Source of the DNA: Oxalobacter sp.
GTDB taxonomy: Bacteria > Pseudomonadota > Gammaproteobacteria > Burkholderiales > Burkholderiaceae_D
Assembly: GCA_018384065.1 (NCBI GenBank)
Contig: JAHAYL010000005.1
Span: 1 to 32,063 of the forward strand
DNA length: 32,063 nt
Direction: 5' to 3'
The notes below the pieces were generated by a model, which saw nothing but the letters and a program-made list of their open reading frames with translations, made no database searches and was not told where the DNA came from. Position 1 is the stretch's first letter. Each line of letters starts with the position of its first letter. This document shows, piece after piece, positions 9,768 to 19,359 of the stretch. Position numbers and translations under genes: made by a program.

Positions 9768-11528
9768 ATGATTGAGACACCAAACAGCCTTCTTCCTGCG
9801 AAAAAGCCGGTACGCCTGTCTGCAGCTGCAGCCATGTCCCTGCCGCGCTGGGGAATCCTGCTGCTGTCCCTGGTCTATATCCTGCCGGGTCTGATTGGCC
9901 GTGATCCCTGGAAGAACGCCGATGCCATCGGTTTCGGTGTGATGTGGACCATGGCGGAAGGCACGGTCAACGACTGGTTCTGGCCGAACATATCTGGACT
10001 ACCTTTACCCAGTTCTGGTCCACTCACCTTCTGGATCGGTGCCATCTGCATCAAACTGTTCGGTTGGCTGCTGGGCGCACCGATGGCAGCGAGGATCGCC
10101 ACCATCCTTTTTTTCCTGCTCGGCGCAGTCTCCATCTGGAAAACCGCCAATCTGCTGGGACAGCGCGCTGATGCCCAACCGATGCGGTTGGCGTTTGGTG
10201 GACAGCCTGATACAGAGGCTTATGGCAGGATGCTCGCTGACTGTGCCCTGCTAATCTATCTGGGCTCCCTTGGTCTGCTGACCCACAGCCACCAGACCAG
10301 TGTTGAGGCACTCTTTGTCGCCCTGATTGCTTATGTGATGTACCGGTGCACACGGTATATCAACCTGCCGTCCGTCAAGAATGCCTGTATGCTGGGGGTT
10401 GCATCCGGTTTCCTGGTCCTGACAAACGGTTTTGTGGTTCCAATCGGCCTTTACTGCTGCCTGGTTGCCGGCATCTTCTTCATCCGTCCACCACGCCGCC
10501 GCCATTTCCGGAACCTTGCCATTGCTGTTGTCATCTCAGTTTTCATTGTGGCTGTCTGGTGGGCGGTATTGTGCATTGTCCAGCCTTACGGCAGCTCGCC
10601 TTTCGGCGACTGGCTTGAATGGTGTGCGGAACAGTTCACCGTACCAACCATCCAATCCATTTCATTTTTCTTCAAGAAAGGCATCTGGTTCTTCTGGCCT
10701 GCATGGCCTTTTGCATGCTGGGCAATCTACGCATGGCGGAATCAATGGAAAACAGCGGCGCATATCGTCATGCCCCTGCTCCTGACCATCATGTTCACCA
10801 TCTTGGCTTTCTGCAGTCCTTTGGACGAAACCGGCCTGCTTGCATTCATCCCGCCACTTTCAGTTCTTGCAGCATTGGGACTGCCGACCATGAAACGTGG
10901 TGCCATCAATGCAATCGACTGGTTCTCCATCATGGCATTGACGTTGATTGCCCTGTTCATTTGGACAGCATGGCTTGCCTGCCATACCGGATGGCCAGCA
11001 GGCATCGCGAAAAACGCCATCAAGCTTGCTCCCGGCTTTGTCCCTGAGTTCAGCCTGATTGCAACTGCCATCGCTTGTTGTGCAACATTGGCATGGTTTG
11101 TCTTGATTTATTGGCGCATCTCAAGGAAACCTTCTGTCCTGCTCCGTGCCGTCGTCCTTTCATCAGGTGGGGTTATGCTGTGCTGGATCCTGATGGCTAC
11201 CCTGTGGATGCCCTGGGCCAACTACAGCAAGAGCTATGCCGGTATCGCAAATGACATGGCGCAGAAGATGCCTGAAAAGATGAGCTGCATCTCTTCCAAT
11301 GTCACTGGTGCCCAACGGGCTTCCTTTGCGTTTTTCGGGGACGTACGCTTCGAGAAATTCGGTGGGGAAACCTGCAAGTACCTGCTGATCAAAGACAGCG
11401 TTCCAAAACGCCACCGTCCGAAGGCTCCGGAAACATATGAAGGCAAGAAACTCGTTTGGGAAGGACACCGCCCCAGCGACAGGGGAGAACGTTTCCGGCT
11501 TTACTATGCTGGGAAACCGCAGAAATAA
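9768..11528 (+). CDS. Polytopic GT-C-like glycosyltransferase (ArnT/PMT-related)
   Basis: 586 aa integral membrane protein with about eleven to twelve hydrophobic spans and a hydrophilic C-terminal segment from about residue 490. After the first span comes GLIGRDPWKNADAIGFG, which places an acidic residue (Asp46) in the first periplasmic loop as in GT-C enzymes of the ArnT/PMT group. These use polyprenyl-phosphate sugars to modify lipid A or proteins. No EptA-like or arn genes adjoin, so donor and acceptor are unknown. thpR begins 34 bases after its stop on the same strand. It could also be an uncharacterised membrane protein of the same fold; the family call is moderate. Confidence 0.65.
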   Translation: MIETPNSLLPAKKPVRLSAAAAMSLPRWGILLLSLVYILPGLIGRDPWKNADAIGFGVMWTMAEGTVNDWFWPNISGLPLPSSGPLTFWIGAICIKLFGWLLGAPMAARIATILFFLLGAVSIWKTANLLGQRADAQPMRLAFGGQPDTEAYGRMLADCALLIYLGSLGLLTHSHQTSVEALFVALIAYVMYRCTRYINLPSVKNACMLGVASGFLVLTNGFVVPIGLYCCLVAGIFFIRPPRRRHFRNLAIAVVISVFIVAVWWAVLCIVQPYGSSPFGDWLEWCAEQFTVPTIQSISFFFKKGIWFFWPAWPFACWAIYAWRNQWKTAAHIVMPLLLTIMFTILAFCSPLDETGLLAFIPPLSVLAALGLPTMKRGAINAIDWFSIMALTLIALFIWTAWLACHTGWPAGIAKNAIKLAPGFVPEFSLIATAIACCATLAWFVLIYWRISRKPSVLLRAVVLSSGGVMLCWILMATLWMPWANYSKSYAGIANDMAQKMPEKMSCISSNVTGAQRASFAFFGDVRFEKFGGETCKYLLIKDSVPKRHRPKAPETYEGKKLVWEGHRPSDRGERFRLYYAGKPQK

Positions 11529-11562
11529 CCTGTGACACTCCTGCTTCTCCTGCTTCTGCACC

Positions 11563-12114
11563 ATGCAAGAAAAACACCAGAAACCGGATTCCACCGATAT
11601 GCACCGGCTGTTCGTAGCATTGCTGCCAGATACAAGGACCATCCGCAGGCTGACAGCGCTGCAGGCAGGCATCAAAGGCCGGAAAACACCGCCTGAAAAC
11701 CTTCATCTGACCTTGATGTTCTTGGGTAACCAAGACAGTACCAACATCCCCAAACTGAAAGCCTTCATTGAGACGTTGGATTTCAAGGCTTTCGACCTTT
11801 GCATTGACCGGAGAGGTTTCTTCTCAAGACTGAAAATCAACTGGGTGGGCGCCAGTGAAACACCTCCCTTGCTGGTAAAACTCCATGAAGACATCTGGCA
11901 CCATCTGGTTCCCCGATATGTGGACGAACGGAAAAGACCTTTCCGCCCACATATCACATTGGCACGGAATGCCCTTCCCTCAGAAGCCCCCTTATCAGAG
12001 CCTTTCATCTGGCATATCGACAGGCTCGCCCTGATGGAATCGCTGATCAGCCGGGAATACGGTAAATCAGCTGTTTATCAAATCCTGTATGAAAAACGGG
12101 CTGACAGCTACTGA
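11563..12114 (+). CDS. thpR: RNA 2',3'-cyclic phosphodiesterase (2'-5' RNA ligase family)
   Basis: Member of the 2H phosphoesterase superfamily that opens 2',3'-cyclic phosphates and can ligate tRNA halves in vitro. It is 183 aa with the two diagnostic HxT motifs, HLTLMFLG (His48) and PHITLAR (His130), at the expected separation. The N-terminus from MHRLFVALLPD matches the family, so the true start may be the ATG at 11599 rather than 11563; neither has a clear ribosome site. It follows the GT-C-like gene closely and is convergent with tcdA, whose stop lies 15 bases away. Confidence 0.9.
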   Translation: MQEKHQKPDSTDMHRLFVALLPDTRTIRRLTALQAGIKGRKTPPENLHLTLMFLGNQDSTNIPKLKAFIETLDFKAFDLCIDRRGFFSRLKINWVGASETPPLLVKLHEDIWHHLVPRYVDERKRPFRPHITLARNALPSEAPLSEPFIWHIDRLALMESLISREYGKSAVYQILYEKRADSY

Positions 12115-12129
12115 GCCAGACCGTTTGGA

Positions 12130-12903
12130 CTATCCGGCATCCACCAGTTTCTTCAGGACATAAGAAGCAGCTGCCAGACCGAATCCTGCTGTTACGGGCA
12201 TAACGGTGCCAAATCCGGCAGGATTCATACCGGGAAGCGGCTCCAACGATTCTCCTTCTGAAGCTGCTGGATATTGGATAGGTTCGCTGGAATAGACTGC
12301 ATCAATCCCGAATTTGGTCTTCAGGCTCCGAGGGAAACCATATCCATTACGCAGCCGTTTCCGGACCTTTGCCAACAGGGGCTCCTGCTGCGTCCTTGTC
12401 AGGTCACAGATTTCAATCCGGGTGGGATCAGTCTTCCCGCCTGCCCCACCTGATGCCAGCAGTGGGATACCCTGCTGCTTGCAGAAGACAATCAGTTCTG
12501 TCTTGCTGGTGACATTGTCAATCGCATCAATGACAAAATCCGGTTGCTTTGCCCCGACGGTCTCTGCCAGGTTCCCCGCATTGACAAAAACCTGCAATGC
12601 CTCAACCTGGCAGTCAGGATTGATTTCGGCAATCCGTTCTGCCAAGACAGCAACCTTCGGTTTACCGATATTGGATTCCAGTGCCTGAATCTGGCGGTTG
12701 ATGTTTGTCTCGGCAACGGTATCCCCATCAATCAGGATCAACCGTCCGATGCCGCTCCGTGCCAAGGATTCCACCGCCCAGGAACCGACACCGCCATTCC
12801 CGACAATGCAGACCGTTGCCCTACGCAGACGTTCAAACCCTTCTTTACCATACAGCCTGACAATACCGGCAAACCGGAAAGCCGCATCAAAACCTTCACG
12901 CAT
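12130..12903 (-). CDS. tcdA: tRNA threonylcarbamoyladenosine dehydratase
   Basis: E1-like ATP-dependent enzyme that cyclises t6A37 to ct6A in ANN-decoding tRNAs. It is 257 aa. The Rossmann/ATP loop is VGNGGVGSWAVES (35-47), followed by LILIDGDTVAETNINRQ and the adenylation segment DAIDNVTSK (126-134). No C-terminal ubiquitin-like partner is nearby, which separates it from ThiF/MoeB. AAGGA precedes the ATG. Its substrate modification depends on the Sua5/TsaC enzyme encoded at 14488-15501. It is divergent from cfa. Confidence 0.92.
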   Translation of the reverse strand: MREGFDAAFRFAGIVRLYGKEGFERLRRATVCIVGNGGVGSWAVESLARSGIGRLILIDGDTVAETNINRQIQALESNIGKPKVAVLAERIAEINPDCQVEALQVFVNAGNLAETVGAKQPDFVIDAIDNVTSKTELIVFCKQQGIPLLASGGAGGKTDPTRIEICDLTRTQQEPLLAKVRKRLRNGYGFPRSLKTKFGIDAVYSSEPIQYPAASEGESLEPLPGMNPAGFGTVMPVTAGFGLAAASYVLKKLVDAG

Positions 12904-13083
12904 ATCGATACATCCTTATGGTCCACAGGCACAGGACGCCCCTGCCCCTTGATAAACTGACAGTCCATTTGCTAAAGCATACCTGAATATCGGATTCCAT
13001 TTCCCTTGGATTGTGCGGTTTATGTCATAAGCTTCATATATATTTGAGCCGATACCACATTTCCCAACAGTTCCTTAAAGCGT

Positions 13084-13113
13084 CTTACAGTTCAGGGGAA
13101 TCTGTTTTAAAAT
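13084..13113 (+). promoter_or_regulatory. Candidate promoter of cfa
   Basis: CTTACA (13084-13089), an 18-base spacer and TAAAAT (13108-13113). The start point would be about 70 bases upstream of the GTG start. Confidence 0.4.
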
Positions 13114-13189
13114 CGTCGTATCAACCACCATCAGTGCCGCGTTGCGCCCTGGATGGGATTATCTGGATTAATGAGTTTGGGAGGTTATT

Positions 13190-14407
13190 GTGTTCTGGGA
13201 ATCGAAACTGGAAAAAATGGTGGATAGCATCCGTACCACCAATCCACTGCCGTTACGGTTGGAATTATGGACGGGGCAGGTTTATGACCTGGCTCCTGAT
13301 ACACCGCCCAAAGTCACTGTCAGGGTTCCAAGGCTTGATTCACTGGGCTGCTTCCTGAAACCGACACTGGACACCTTGGGTTCCGCCTATGTGGAAGGCA
13401 AAATCGATGTTGAAGGTTCCCTTCAGGATATTGTCGGGCTTGCCAACCAGCTTGCCGATATGTTCGATACCCCAGAATCCTCGACTGCTGCGAAGTTCCG
13501 CCATTACTTCGGGGGATTCCATAACCGCAAAATCGACGCGGAATCCATCGGCTACCATTACGATGTCTCCAATGAGTTCTACCAGCAGTGGCTGGACCCC
13601 AACATGGTCTATTCCTGCGGCTATTTTGAAAATGAGAATGATGACCTCGCAACTGCCCAGATCAAGAAAATCGACCATATCCTGACGAAAATCAAGGTCA
13701 AGCCCGGTGACCGCCTGCTCGATATCGGCTGTGGCTGGGGTGCCTTGGTAATCCGTGCCGCTGAGAAATTCGGTGCCAAGGCTGTCGGCATCACCCTTTC
13801 GAAGAACCAGTACGAACTTGCCCGCCAGCGTGTCAAAGAAAAAGGACTGGAAAACCAGGTTGACATCAGGATCCAGGACTATCGGGATGTCACCGGAACC
13901 TTCGACCGCATCACCAGCGTTGGCATGTTTGAACATGTCGGGCTCCGCCATATGGTCGAGTACTTCTCCATCATCCGCAAGCTGCTGACCGATGATGGTC
14001 TTGCTATGAACCATGGCATCACCAGCTGTGATGCCGGCAGTGGCGCAACACCTTTCGGTGGTGGCGAATTCATTGAGAAATACGTCTTCCCGAATGGTGA
14101 ACTGCCTCATATCGGCCTGGTCCTGCAGAATATGCAGGAAGCCGGTCTGGAAGCACTGGATATCGAAAACCTCCGTATGCACTATGCGAAAACCTGCGGT
14201 ATCTGGGCAGAAAACTTTGAGAAGGTCACCGACAAGGTCAAACAGCTGATAGACGAAAAACGCTACCGCATCTGGCGTGTTTATCTGGCTGGCTGTTCCT
14301 ATGCCTTCGAGGCCGACCGTGTCGCCATCTTCCAGGTCCTCTGCACGAAGTCTGGCAAGAAATATCCTGCCCATGGTTGGAACCGGAATTACATCTATCA
14401 GAAATAA
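13190..14407 (+). CDS. cfa: Cyclopropane-fatty-acyl-phospholipid synthase
   Basis: SAM-dependent enzyme that adds a methylene bridge to unsaturated acyl chains of membrane phospholipids, a stationary-phase and acid-stress modification. It is 405 aa. A lipid-binding N-terminal region is followed by GYHYDVSNEFY, the active-site YSCGYF (Cys143), the SAM loop LLDIGCGWGAL (176 on), and the C-terminal HYAKTCGIWAENF. The start is GTG at 13190 with GGGAGG at good spacing. It is alone on the plus strand, convergent with sua5, and sealed by a bidirectional terminator. Confidence 0.95.
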   Translation: MFWESKLEKMVDSIRTTNPLPLRLELWTGQVYDLAPDTPPKVTVRVPRLDSLGCFLKPTLDTLGSAYVEGKIDVEGSLQDIVGLANQLADMFDTPESSTAAKFRHYFGGFHNRKIDAESIGYHYDVSNEFYQQWLDPNMVYSCGYFENENDDLATAQIKKIDHILTKIKVKPGDRLLDIGCGWGALVIRAAEKFGAKAVGITLSKNQYELARQRVKEKGLENQVDIRIQDYRDVTGTFDRITSVGMFEHVGLRHMVEYFSIIRKLLTDDGLAMNHGITSCDAGSGATPFGGGEFIEKYVFPNGELPHIGLVLQNMQEAGLEALDIENLRMHYAKTCGIWAENFEKVTDKVKQLIDEKRYRIWRVYLAGCSYAFEADRVAIFQVLCTKSGKKYPAHGWNRNYIYQK

Positions 14408-14427
14408 CCCTGTTCTTTGACTCATCT

Positions 14428-14460
14428 AAAAAGCCTGACAGTTTCCTGTCAGGCTTTTTT
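14428..14460. terminator. Bidirectional terminator between cfa and sua5
   Basis: AAAAAGCCTGACAG-TTTC-CTGTCAGGCTTTTTT is a perfect stem flanked by an A-run and a T-run. It can stop transcripts from both convergent genes. Confidence 0.93.
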
Positions 14461-14487
14461 GTGCAATCCTATCTTAGACAGACAAGT

Positions 14488-15501
14488 TCAACAGCCTCTC
14501 TCTGCCATACCAGCAATGCGGTCATGGACAGCCTGCCATGCCGGTGTTTCTGGGACAGATTCCAGCAGGATGGCATCAAATCCACCGTCATCAACTTCAC
14601 GGAGCACGGCATACAGCTGCTGGGCATAATCAGCAGGAGAATCTGGCAGGCATTTGATGGTCATCTGAGGATGATGTTCTGCCAATGACTTGAACAGTGC
14701 CTCGGTATGCACCAGTAAAACCATCTTTTCCGCAGGTTCTGAAGTCAGTACATGCTGTATCCTTGCAGCAGACAGGACCAATACAGGTGTCATCGGCGCA
14801 TAATGGCTTCCGGCATGCACTGTCTCTAGAACCGATACAGTTTCCTGGACAGTCGGATATTCCCCGATGACTTCGGCAATCTGCTCTGCCGTTACCACCC
14901 CCGGGCGCAGGATAAGGGGACCATCGGTTTCCAGACGGGACAGGTCGAGAATAGTTGATTCAATGCCAAAATCGCAGGAACCGCCATCCAAAACCATCCC
15001 CAGCCGTTCATCTCCGCCAAATTCATCCCTGACATGCTGAGCGGTTGTCGGGCTGACATGTCCAGACCGGTTTGCTGAAGGAGCGGCAATGCCTCCCCTG
15101 CCCTGCTTGAAAGTTTTCAGCAAAGCGATGGCCAGTGGATGGGCAGGGCATCTCAATGCGACAGAATCTTTTCCACGCGAGATGGTATCCGGCACATGGG
15201 CACTTTTCCTGAGCACCAATGTCAAGGGCCCCGGCCAGAAAACATCCATCAGTTTCTCTGCCATAGGCGGAATTTCTGAAGCCCAATAGGTGATGTCTGT
15301 GTCCTTGGATACATTGACACTTAGAGGACGGTCAGCAGGACGCCCTTTCAAGGCGAAAACCTGCCGGACAGCCTCTGGATTCTCAGCATCCGCACCCAAA
15401 CCATAGACTGTCTCTGTCGGAAAAGCCACCAACCGCCCGGATTCCAGCATCCGGGCAGCGGAGGCAATCTTTCCAGCTTCGGTTTCCTGCTGCTGCATCA
15501 T
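14488..15501 (-). CDS. sua5: L-threonylcarbamoyladenylate synthase, Sua5 type
   Basis: Makes threonylcarbamoyl-AMP from threonine, bicarbonate and ATP, the activated precursor of tRNA t6A37. It is 337 aa: a YrdC/TsaC core ([13 protein letters not shown] from 27, KGRP 52-55, PSANRSG 141-147) plus a C-terminal Sua5 domain from about 215, which TsaC alone lacks. Its ATG overlaps the purC stop by four bases (ATGA), a translational-coupling arrangement, so it is the last gene of the pgk-to-sua5 run. The product feeds the ct6A step of the TcdA enzyme at 12130-12903. Confidence 0.94.
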   Translation of the reverse strand: MMQQQETEAGKIASAARMLESGRLVAFPTETVYGLGADAENPEAVRQVFALKGRPADRPLSVNVSKDTDITYWASEIPPMAEKLMDVFWPGPLTLVLRKSAHVPDTISRGKDSVALRCPAHPLAIALLKTFKQGRGGIAAPSANRSGHVSPTTAQHVRDEFGGDERLGMVLDGGSCDFGIESTILDLSRLETDGPLILRPGVVTAEQIAEVIGEYPTVQETVSVLETVHAGSHYAPMTPVLVLSAARIQHVLTSEPAEKMVLLVHTEALFKSLAEHHPQMTIKCLPDSPADYAQQLYAVLREVDDGGFDAILLESVPETPAWQAVHDRIAGMAERGC

Positions 15502-16376
15502 TCTGTCAGCAGACGGAGTGCTTCGTTGTATTTCTCTGTGGTACGGGCAGAAACCTCTTCAGGCAACCGCGGAGCAGGTGCCTTCTTATCCCATGGCTGG
15601 GCAGACAGCCAGTCACGGACATACTGCTTGTCGAAAGAAGGCGGAGACATACCGACCTGATAGCTTGATGCCGGCCAGAAACGGGAGGAATCAGGGGTCA
15701 GGATTTCATCAATCAGATAAATTTTGCCGTCATCATCCTGTCCGAATTCAAACTTGGTATCAGCAATGATGATGCCCTTGGAAGCGGCATATTCAGCAGC
15801 AGCCTTATACAGCGTGACCGCCATATCGCGGACTTTCTCAGCAGTTTCAGCCCCGACAATCTCCTTCATCCTTTCAAAGGAAATGTTTTCATCATGGTCG
15901 CCGATTTCCGCCTTGGTGGACGGTGTGAAAATCACTTCAGGCAGTTTCTGGGCTTCTTTCAGGCCTTCTGGCAGCTTGATGCCACAGACAGCCCCGGTCT
16001 TCTGATAGTCTTTCCAACCTGTCCCAATGATATAACCCCTGACAATCGCCTCGATTGGCAGTGGTTTGAATTTCTTGACGACAATCGCACGCCCCCGGAC
16101 CTGGTCGCGCTCTTCGGGTGCCACCAAGGTTTCTGGATCGATATCTGTCATATGGTTTGGCATCAGGTGCCCGAACTTCTTGAACCAGAAATTGGACATC
16201 GCCGTCAGGATTTTCCCTTTTTCCGGAATCGGGTCTTCCATGATGACATCGAATGCAGACAGACGGTCTGTCTGGATGACAAGCATCTTGTCATCTCCGA
16301 CCGCATAAATATCACGGACCTTCCCGCTATGCAGGAATGGCAGTGACTTGATATTGGTTTTCATCAGCCCGGTCAT
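15498..16376 (-). CDS. purC: SAICAR synthase
   Basis: Phosphoribosylaminoimidazole-succinocarboxamide synthase, which condenses CAIR with aspartate using ATP. It is 292 aa, the longer form usual in this group. Key segments are [10 protein letters not shown] near the N-terminus, [35 protein letters not shown], and [13 protein letters not shown] near the C-terminus. The start is the ATG at 16376, because GGAGG lies four bases upstream and the purE stop is only 10 bases away. A longer frame to 16427 would overlap purE without a ribosome site. The stop overlaps the sua5 start. Confidence 0.96.
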   Translation of the reverse strand: MTGLMKTNIKSLPFLHSGKVRDIYAVGDDKMLVIQTDRLSAFDVIMEDPIPEKGKILTAMSNFWFKKFGHLMPNHMTDIDPETLVAPEERDQVRGRAIVVKKFKPLPIEAIVRGYIIGTGWKDYQKTGAVCGIKLPEGLKEAQKLPEVIFTPSTKAEIGDHDENISFERMKEIVGAETAEKVRDMAVTLYKAAAEYAASKGIIIADTKFEFGQDDDGKIYLIDEILTPDSSRFWPASSYQVGMSPPSFDKQYVRDWLSAQPWDKKAPAPRLPEEVSARTTEKYNEALRLLTE

Positions 16377-16386
16377 AACACCTCCA

Positions 16387-16893
16387 TCAATCAAGTTCTG
16401 GAATAACGGCATCCTTGACTTTGTCAACCTGCCTGTGACGGAATGCCAGCAGTTTTTCCCGCATTTCAGGATCGTTCAATGCCAAGACGGCAACAACAGC
16501 CAAAGCGGCATTGGCAGCCCCTGCCTCACCGATCGCCAGGGTGGAAACAGGAATACCTTTAGGCATCTGAACCATGGAAAGAAGCGAATCCATGCCCTTC
16601 ATGTATTTGGATGGGATTGGCACCCCAAACACCGGCAGGATGGTATGGGATGCCACGACACCCGCCAGATGGGCGGCACCGCCAGCACCGGCAATGATTG
16701 CCTGGGCACCCTGTGCTTCCATCTTCGCAATCCAATTGGACAGTTCTTCCGGTGTCCTGTGTGCCGACAAAGCACGTGTTTCAAAAGGAATCCCAAAATC
16801 ACGGCACATCTTTGCTGCTTCTTTCATGATATCCCAGTCAGATGTGGACCCCATCACAATGCCGACCAGTTTTTTCTCTTGTTTTTCTGCCAT
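16387..16893 (-). CDS. purE: N5-carboxyaminoimidazole ribonucleotide mutase
   Basis: Converts N5-CAIR to CAIR in purine synthesis. It is 168 aa. Motifs are GSTSDWDIM (15-23), SAHRTP with His45, [11 protein letters not shown], and [17 protein letters not shown]. The SAHRTP form is typical of class I PurE, which uses N5-CAIR made by PurK rather than CO2 plus AIR directly. No purK adjoins, although relatives often have it in this cluster. It stands 10 bases before purC and 71 bases after fba. Confidence 0.95.
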   Translation of the reverse strand: MAEKQEKKLVGIVMGSTSDWDIMKEAAKMCRDFGIPFETRALSAHRTPEELSNWIAKMEAQGAQAIIAGAGGAAHLAGVVASHTILPVFGVPIPSKYMKGMDSLLSMVQMPKGIPVSTLAIGEAGAANAALAVVAVLALNDPEMREKLLAFRHRQVDKVKDAVIPELD

Positions 16894-16914
16894 CTTTTAC
16901 CTTCTTTGAAAGCA

Positions 16915-16944
16915 GTACAGGTGCAGCCTGAGGTGCACCTGTAC
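16915..16944. repeat. Perfect 11-bp inverted repeat between fba and purE
   Basis: GTACAGGTGCA (16915-16925) and TGCACCTGTAC (16934-16944) pair without mismatch around 8 bases. Neither strand has a following T-run, so it is not a standard terminator. It could be an RNA-processing or stability hairpin that sets separate levels for glycolytic and purine genes, or a protein-binding palindrome. Confidence 0.75.
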
Positions 16945-16964
16945 CTTGTTATCAACATAAGCCT

Positions 16965-18029
16965 TTACTTCACAATCTGCGAAAGCTCACCCTTACGGTA
17001 TCTTTCCGCCATTTTTTCCAATGGTATCGGTTTGATCTTGGATGCCTGCCCTGCACTGCCGAACGCAATATACCGGGACATGCACAGCTTCTTGGCTTCT
17101 TCCTGCGCTGCCTTGTTGTACTGGCGAGGGTCGAAATGGGAAGGATTCTGTGCCATATAACGGCGGATTGCCGCAGTCATCGACAGGCGGATATCAGTAT
17201 CGATATTGATCTTACGGACACCGTGGCGGATGCTTTCCTGGAGTTCTTCCACCGGGACCCCATAGGTCTCACGGATATCGCCACCAAACTCACGGATGAC
17301 CGCCAGCAGTTCCTGTGGCACAGAAGAAGAGCCATGCATCACCAGATGGGTGTTCGGCAGACGGGCATGGATTTCTTTCAGCCGGTCAAGCGCCAGGATG
17401 TCACCCGTCGGCTTGCGGGTGAATTTATAAGCCCCATGGGATGTCCCGATGGCAATCGCCAATGCATCGCACTGGGTTGCCTTGACAAAATCCGCCGCCT
17501 GCTCCACATCGGTCAGCAGCTGTTCACGGGTCATCTTGCCTTCAGCACCGACGCCATCTTCCTTGTCAGCCTTCAGGGTTTCCAGTGACCCTAAAACACC
17601 CAGTTCCGCTTCCACAGTCACACCGATGGCATGGGAAAAACTGACGACTTCCTTGGAAACCGCCACATTGTAATCATAGGTGGAAGTGGTTTTGCCATCC
17701 GGCATCAGGGAACCATCCATCATGACTGAACTGAAGCCCGACCGGATAGCCGCCATACAGACAGCTGGCGACTGGCCATGGTCCTGATGCATGACAACCG
17801 GGATATCCGGATATGCCTCCACAGCCGCTTCAATCAGATGGCGCAGGAAAGCCTCGCCTGCATACCGTCTGGCACCTGCAGATGCCTGCATGATGACTGG
17901 AGAGTTGACTTCGGATGCCGCTGCCATGATGGCACGGACCTGTTCAAGGTTGTTGACATTGAATGCCGGCAGACCATAACCGTTTTCAGCAGCATGGTCG
18001 AGCAACTGGCGCATAGATACGATAGACAT
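16965..18029 (-). CDS. fba: Fructose-bisphosphate aldolase, class II
   Basis: Zinc-dependent aldolase interconverting fructose 1,6-bisphosphate with DHAP and GAP. It is 354 aa. [14 protein letters not shown] near the N-terminus, the zinc-site MHQDHG (His81, Asp83, His84), VEAELG (139-144), and HGSSSVPQE followed by [12 protein letters not shown] mark the CbbA-like class IIB form. It starts 16 bases after the pgk stop, so they are co-transcribed. In gluconeogenic or oxalate-using metabolism it would run toward hexose. Confidence 0.96.
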   Translation of the reverse strand: MSIVSMRQLLDHAAENGYGLPAFNVNNLEQVRAIMAAASEVNSPVIMQASAGARRYAGEAFLRHLIEAAVEAYPDIPVVMHQDHGQSPAVCMAAIRSGFSSVMMDGSLMPDGKTTSTYDYNVAVSKEVVSFSHAIGVTVEAELGVLGSLETLKADKEDGVGAEGKMTREQLLTDVEQAADFVKATQCDALAIAIGTSHGAYKFTRKPTGDILALDRLKEIHARLPNTHLVMHGSSSVPQELLAVIREFGGDIRETYGVPVEELQESIRHGVRKINIDTDIRLSMTAAIRRYMAQNPSHFDPRQYNKAAQEEAKKLCMSRYIAFGSAGQASKIKPIPLEKMAERYRKGELSQIVK

Positions 18030-18045
18030 CTGTTTCTCCTAGGCT

Positions 18046-19251
18046 TTATTGGTTTGCCCGCTGCATCAGGATACCGACAGCAGGCAGGACTTTCCCTTCC
18101 AGGAATTCAAGGAATGCACCGCCGCCGGTCGAGATATAGCCGACTTTTTCCGCAATATTGTACTTCGCAATCGCTGCCAGGGTATCACCGCCTCCCGCCA
18201 GTGAATAAGCCTTGGAATCCGCAATCGCCATGGCAACAGCGCGGGTACCTCCCCCGAACTGCTCAAATTCAAAAACCCCGACGGGACCGTTCCAGACAAC
18301 GGTGCCTGCATCCGCAATGACCTTGGCATACTGTGCAGCCGTTTCCGGTCCGATATCAAGGATCATGTCATCCGCCTCGACATCAGAAACCTTCTTGACC
18401 GTTGCCACAGCACTTGCTGCAAACTCTTTCGCACAGACAACATCAACAGGCAGGGGAACAGATGCGCCACGCGCACTCATAATCGCCATAATGCTTTTAG
18501 CCTCTTCAACCAGTTCCTCTTCAACCAGGGATTTACCGACAGGCAGACCAGCTGCCAGCAGGAACGTATTGGCGATGCCGCCACCGATAATCAGGTTATC
18601 GACCTTATCGGACAGTTTCTTCAGCACCTGCAGTTTGCCGGAAACCTTTGCACCACCGACAATCGCCAGCATCGGACGCTGCGGAGTGGCTGTCGCTTTC
18701 TGAAGCGCATCCAGCTCTGCCGCCATCAAAGGTCCTGCACATGCGACAGGTGCAAACTGCGCTGCACCATAGGTTGTCGCTTCTGCACGGTGTGCCGTTC
18801 CGAAAGCATCATTGACATAGATATCGCAGAGCGCCGCAATCTTCTTTGCCAGGTCCTCACTGTTTTTCTTTTCACCGATATTGAAGCGGGCATTCTCAAG
18901 CAGGACAACCTGCCCAGGTTTGACATCAACCCCATCCGTCCAGTCACGGACCAGTTCAACTTTCTGCCCCAGCAGTTCACCCATACGGGCTGCAACAGCT
19001 GCAAGGGATTCCGTTTCAGAGAAGACACCTTCTTTGGGACGGCCAAGGTGGGAAGTCACCATCACAGCCGCGCCACCTTTCAGGGCAGACTGGATTGCAG
19101 GGATTGATGCGCGGATACGGGTATCTTCCGTAATATTTCCATCGGCATCACGGGGGACATTCAGGTCAGAACGGATAAAAACGCGTTTGCCTTTCACTTC
19201 GCCTTTATCCACCAGATCGGTCAGTCGTTTAAATGAGCTTTCTGCTTGCAT
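18046..19251 (-). CDS. pgk: Phosphoglycerate kinase
   Basis: Transfers phosphate between 1,3-bisphosphoglycerate and ADP. It is 401 aa, a normal length. Seen are [30 protein letters not shown], the nucleotide-site segments [19 protein letters not shown], and [14 protein letters not shown] at the C-terminus. It is the first gene of the minus-strand pgk-fba-purE-purC-sua5 run. A weak -10-like TAAAAT lies in the short upstream gap. Pyruvate kinase, which often lies between pgk and fba in relatives, is absent here. Confidence 0.97.
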   Translation of the reverse strand: MQAESSFKRLTDLVDKGEVKGKRVFIRSDLNVPRDADGNITEDTRIRASIPAIQSALKGGAAVMVTSHLGRPKEGVFSETESLAAVAARMGELLGQKVELVRDWTDGVDVKPGQVVLLENARFNIGEKKNSEDLAKKIAALCDIYVNDAFGTAHRAEATTYGAAQFAPVACAGPLMAAELDALQKATATPQRPMLAIVGGAKVSGKLQVLKKLSDKVDNLIIGGGIANTFLLAAGLPVGKSLVEEELVEEAKSIMAIMSARGASVPLPVDVVCAKEFAASAVATVKKVSDVEADDMILDIGPETAAQYAKVIADAGTVVWNGPVGVFEFEQFGGGTRAVAMAIADSKAYSLAGGGDTLAAIAKYNIAEKVGYISTGGGAFLEFLEGKVLPAVGILMQRANQ

Positions 19252-19312
19252 AATGGACTTCTTTCGAAAGTAAGGAATGCCTCCTATTTTACCGTACCCA
19301 TTCCCTGAATAG

Positions 19313-19342
19313 AAAAAAGCACGGGAAATCCCGTGCTTTTTT
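19313..19342. terminator. Terminator of the aminotransferase gene (bidirectional stem)
   Basis: AAAAAAGCACGGGA-AA-TCCCGTGCTTTTTT, perfect. It directly follows the stop of the minus-strand aminotransferase and insulates pgk from it. Confidence 0.92.
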
Positions 19343-19359
19343 GGGAAAAAACAAATGTC

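Noticed and set aside
13340-14425. 361-codon minus-strand frame
   Set aside because: It lies opposite cfa, which has full family motifs and a good start; the frame is a shadow.
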